DNA from: Larix sibirica
Lineage: Eukaryota; Streptophyta; Pinopsida; Pinales; Pinaceae
Direction of reading: 5' to 3'
Assembly: GCA_004151065.3 (NCBI GenBank)
Contig: NWUY0303880424.1
Span: forward strand, 1-10,364
DNA: 10,364 bases
A program made the translations under genes and the position numbers. Below, piece by piece: positions 7,441-10,364 of this stretch (position 1 is its first letter; every line of letters starts with the position of its first letter). The notes below the pieces were generated by a model. The model was given only the letters and a program-made list of their open reading frames with translations. It did no database searches and was not told the DNA's origin.

Positions 7441-7823
7441 TGCAAAACTGAAATAAACAAAGAAAGGACTTACCACTCTGAAGAGTTCTAGGTGGAACGC
7501 TTTGTTACATCACTTGCCAAGCGACCCTTGCTTGCACGAAGCCAATGTTGTCCTTTGTCGATTTTGGGTGGACTGGGCTGCTTCGGTTGCCTATTGCCTC
7601 AGGTGTCAAACTGCCTCAACTCGATCCTATTACTTCAGTGACTCTTACTAGGTTCTTGAATACACTATCATGGCCCAATGTTTTAGCTTTGCAAGATGCC
7701 TATCACACCAACAATGCTTCAGGGACCAACATCCACGACTTTTGCAACTAACCTTTCACAAGTCTGGTGAAGAGGGCCCAAATTGAGCTCTACTGAAACT
7801 TCACTTTCGAATCTGATACCAAC
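7441..7823 (-). other. 5' leader of the gypsy-type element
   Basis: This stretch follows the upper LTR in transcriptional sense. Its first 167 bp (7657-7823) align with 3316-3482 beside the lower LTR. The shared block codes for KLKHWAM in one minus frame, but here a stop soon follows. From 7441 to about 7655 I see no match to the other copy and no motif. Confidence 0.55.
7809..7821 (-). other. Primer-binding site beside the upper gypsy-type LTR
   Basis: On the minus strand TGGTATCAGATTC lies two bases after the LTR end TGTCACA. The first ten bases match the initiator-Met tRNA complement exactly. The spacing of two bases is the same as at the lower LTR. Confidence 0.82.
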
Positions 7824-8558
7824 TGTGACATTAGGGCACACACCCTCCTGGTGCCCGAATTTTTCTTTTTGATCCCTGGCCGTTGTTAGGCACCACCTGA
7901 CTATCCTCACGAGGACTTGGCCACCCGCATCTACTTGTCAATGGAATACACCTCTTCACATAAAGCATGCCCATACCTTCACTCTAGACTACACTTCACT
8001 AAACTCGCAAACTCTACCTAATGAACTGCCCAGGACCAACTGTGGATTTAAACAAGCCAAGCCAATACTGTGCACTTAACACTCAGCCAAATCCTTAAAC
8101 ATAAGAATAATCCATGCACGATAAATAAAACAGTACACAAGAGTTTTCCAACACCCAAACCAGGTACCATAACGTTTTTATTACTGGCGTACAAATATGA
8201 TACAATGGGAGAGTACATAAGAGGGTTCGGCACTTCAATACCGACACCCTTTTACAAACAACAAACAAGCCTAGGCAGACTATCTCAATTCATCACCCTG
8301 GCTGCCAATGAATCGACTTATCTGTTTACCGATGAACCCTGTTGCTCCCCGCAAGTCTACCAATGAAAGCCTCACTGTTGTCCACATACTTGATCCATTG
8401 TTCTTCTGCCCGCTGCTGCCTTGCACACTACCTAGCATGCCCAATGTGTCAATTTTTGCCCTAATCATGCACAGTTGTGCCAGCTACAGATATGCCTGAG
8501 ACCAACGAGGACCATGCCGATGGGGTTCGTCTCTTGCCCCAAGTCAAAGGGCATTACA
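7824..8558 (-). repeat. Upper gypsy-type LTR (735 bp, internally deleted form)
   Basis: On the minus strand it starts TGTAATGCCC at 8558 and ends AATGTCACA at 7824. It aligns with the lower LTR along its length except that the equivalent of 4054-4750 (about 700 bp) is missing at about 8361-8367. The missing block contains the TATA motif, so this LTR has no visible core promoter. The junction has a short shared cca, consistent with a microhomology-type deletion. Frames here (plus 8070-8366, minus 8048-8233, minus 7719-7910 across the primer-binding site) are chance openings. Confidence 0.8.
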
Positions 8559-8572
8559 TTTCCCTCTTCTTT
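8559..8572 (-). other. Purine tract 5' of the upper gypsy-type LTR
   Basis: On the minus strand AAAGAAGAGGGAAA, fourteen purines in a row, directly precedes the TGTAATG start. A 5' LTR of a simple insertion should have unrelated host DNA here. The tract suggests that another element's interior once lay upstream. Chance cannot be excluded because the sequence beyond it does not match 4963 onward. Confidence 0.45.
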
Positions 8573-8675
8573 GGGATTTGAAAAATGAAACCTCTGAGAT
8601 TCCAGATATGTACAAAATGTGTCGTGACATAGTAGCAAGCCTGCCTTGCTCCTGTAATTCCTGGTATGTAACTGG

Positions 8676-8965
8676 ACTGGGAAGAACCCACATCATATCT
8701 TATAGTTTGGACGACCTTAATCCAATGAATAGAGGTTGTGCCTTTCCCCATCCAATTGGTTCTGCCAGCCACTCTTTTTTTCACTGTAGTTCTGAGGTGT
8801 TATTTTTTTATTAGATTGGAAATAACCCATGTCATCTCTTGTAGTTAGACCTTGAGGCTTGAACCATTAAATAAAGGTTGTGGCCTTCTCCATCCAATTG
8901 GTTATAAAATCCACTCAGTTCAGCATGTCTGTTTAAGTTCTGAGGTGTTCCATTATTAGATGGGA
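8676..8965. repeat. Two-copy tandem duplication with a period of 140-148 bp
   Basis: Unit one (about 8676-8814) and unit two (about 8815-8956) share, in order, ggaa-(g/a)-(a/t)aaccca, tcat-tctt-tagtt, aggttgtg-cctt, catccaattggtt, ccactc, agttctgaggtgtt and attaga-tgg. Spacing between matching blocks grows from 139 to 148 bp through small indels. The start of a third unit (ttagatgggaaagaag) follows. Divergence is considerable, so the duplication is old. No coding or RNA-gene signature is seen. Confidence 0.72.
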
Positions 8966-10364
8966 AAGAAGCACAAAATGCCAATGGTACTTTCTTAGTG
9001 TTTGAGGATCAAAGGTTGAATCCTTCCTTGAATTACTGGTTTCTGAAAGGCTATTAAGACTTAACCCTGCAAAATACAGGATATAGTCCTAAGAATTGTC
9101 CTTACCTGTCAGCATAGCGAAAAGTGTTCAACATGCATTCGCAAGACCCAAAGTTCAGAGAAATGCATGATATCTAACAGTTCTTGATTCCCTGACAAAA
9201 GAATCCCTTATGGTTCTGTCAACTTACGTCCTTGAAATGGAATATGACCCTAATGATTGCCCAGTGCTTGAATCCACTCATTTAAAGTGAACAAGCTCTT
9301 TTTTTATTTTTGTATCCTCAATTCTATAGGAACCATTGCAATTTTAATTTCAACAGCTATTTCTAACTCTGCTGGAATATCAACTGAATGCACAAGCAGA
9401 TCAGCAACCACTTATAATTCTACTACTCTTTGAAGTTTGAACTGAAACAACAAATTAAAATCTTTGCAGACTTTGTTTGGTGGTTGTTGTCTGTAATGTC
9501 AACACCATGCTCACTGCCACCAAGGTCAATGAAGGAAATTTTCCCCATTGCACAACCAGCCTTTTAACCTCTTCCCTCTGGTTACTTTTTGATAACAATT
9601 AAAGAATCATATGAGAACACAATGACCCTTCATTTGCAAATGCAGATCCTGTGCTCACAAGTAGCATTTCCTTTATCACAGTCATCTTTGGCAGCCTCTA
9701 CATCAGAAACCATCCACTCTTGCAAGCCCACTACACAGAGCTGTTGCTTTATCACTAGGTAAAGTAACATATATTTATGTAAACCTCCTATCATTTAGCA
9801 AGATGATAAAGCGTACCACCAGATATCTCAAAAAAACTTGAAACCCTTGATTTCCATAACTTTTCTGCATTAAAATCAATGGGCTAAATGGTCCTATTAT
9901 TTGTGCCAAATCAATTCCACCATTGGGTTTTATGCTAGTACTGTAGCTTCCAAAGTTCAAATCTCTTGGGTGTCCCTTATTCTGCTAAAATGAAATGGAA
10001 AAATCCTTGGAATACTACAGACAACATCATTAGAAATTTCCCAAGTAATCAGCATGACAATTATTCCCATTTATTTGTGTGACAGTGTTCAGGAAAAGGC
10101 AGTGCATTGCTTGTAGCATGCCTAATGCGCTGATAATAAACACCCCAGTGCATTAGACAAGACTCGAATGGATTGCACAATTATAAATCTTAAAAGAAGG
10201 ATCTCATAAGCAAGCCTATAAGATGTATGACCACAGAGAAAGTATCTATCGAGGTTCATAATGCCATCTTTATATAGATATTGAGAAACGAAGAGAAACG
10301 TCCCTGTTACCAACATATTTGTACCATAGTTGGATTATCTGAAGAGCCGCCATTTGACAAACAT
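8966..10364. other. AT-rich region without a supported gene
   Basis: All frames are short (at most 64 codons on the minus strand at 10122-10316 and 61 at 9775-9960) and show no motif I recognise. T-rich runs followed by AG occur (for example 9298-9328 on the plus strand, ending TTCTATAG), and strong donor-like sites occur on the minus strand (CAG/GTAAGG at about 9107-9101 and GTAAGT at about 9225). These signals, with the low GC, would suit a long plant intron or a gene flank. At the extreme right the minus strand may hold an exon end before GTAACAGG at about 10309, but this is weak. Confidence 0.35.

Larger units (their letters stand above)
3483..8558 (-). mobile_element. Degenerate Ty3/gypsy-type LTR retrotransposon, gag-protease remnant without pol
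   Basis: Two homologous LTRs in the same orientation enclose 2868 bp (4956-7823). On the minus strand the order is LTR, tRNA-Met primer-binding site, leader, decayed gag with a zinc-knuckle remnant (about 6929-6970), retropepsin-like domain (about 6523-6771), a tandemly duplicated linker, a non-recognisable stretch and a polypurine tract. The gag-then-protease order and the protease sequence type are those of plant Ty3/gypsy elements. I see no reverse transcriptase, RNase H, integrase or chromodomain, and the interior is too short for a full pol, so the copy is a large-deletion or non-autonomous derivative. Many stops and frameshifts make it dead. An internal leader also lies outside the lower LTR, so it is probably part of a tandem or recombinant array. 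Confidence 0.72.

Noticed and set aside
7719-7910. 63-codon minus-strand frame across the LTR/primer-binding-site junction
   Set aside because: It spans the LTR end and priming signal, has no motif and is not kept in the other copy.
8070-8366. 98-codon plus-strand frame in the upper LTR
   Set aside because: It is antisense to the LTR, and the homologous stretch of the other LTR does not appear in the supplied list as a matching frame.
1-10364. Bacterial-type operon, defence system or phage region
   Set aside because: There are no ribosome-binding sites, no clustered long frames and no bacterial protein motifs. Composition and LTR elements indicate a plant nuclear genome.
1-10364. tRNA or rRNA genes
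   Set aside because: I saw no cloverleaf-like A and B box pair or ribosomal RNA core sequence. The tRNA-like matches are the short primer-binding sites only.

Overview
The window looks like nuclear DNA of a seed plant. It is mostly AT-rich and CpG-poor, full of old and decayed LTR retrotransposon sequence, and has no compact operons or long clean reading frames. The LTR copies within an element differ from each other by roughly 20-25 percent by eye. Such slow loss of old elements would suit a large plant genome, perhaps a gymnosperm, but the species cannot be named from sequence alone.

Layout: (1) 1-660 is the only gene-like stretch. It holds a 90-codon basic open frame running in from the left edge, then a sharply GC- and CpG-rich block (about 230-660). 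(2) 822-1872 is a complete but old miniature LTR element (TRIM type) on the minus strand, with two LTRs of about 330 bp, a primer-binding site, a polypurine tract and a non-coding interior of about 390 bp. (3) 1873-2900 is probably a plus-strand LTR or LTR fragment, followed by AT-rich sequence and a 40-bp tandem repeat (3026-3120). (4) 3121-8558 is Ty3/gypsy-type sequence on the minus strand with two homologous LTRs (3483-4955 and 7824-8558). Between them lie a degenerate gag with a zinc knuckle, a dead retropepsin-like protease domain, a recent 285-bp tandem duplication, and no recognisable reverse transcriptase, RNase H or integrase. (5) 8559-10364 is AT-rich, with a 140-bp tandem duplication and no convincing gene.

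The most unusual structure is the gypsy arrangement. Both LTRs have a purine tract on their 5' side and a tRNA-Met primer-binding site on their 3' side, which fits a tandem (shared-LTR) array or recombination product rather than one simple insertion. The LTR at 7824-8558 lacks about 700 bp that the other has, including the only good TATA box.

Nothing here works as an intact gene system. The retroelement parts are broken by stops, frameshifts and loss of the catalytic residue. I found no evidence of a previously undescribed functional system. What is worth a second look is genome-structural.
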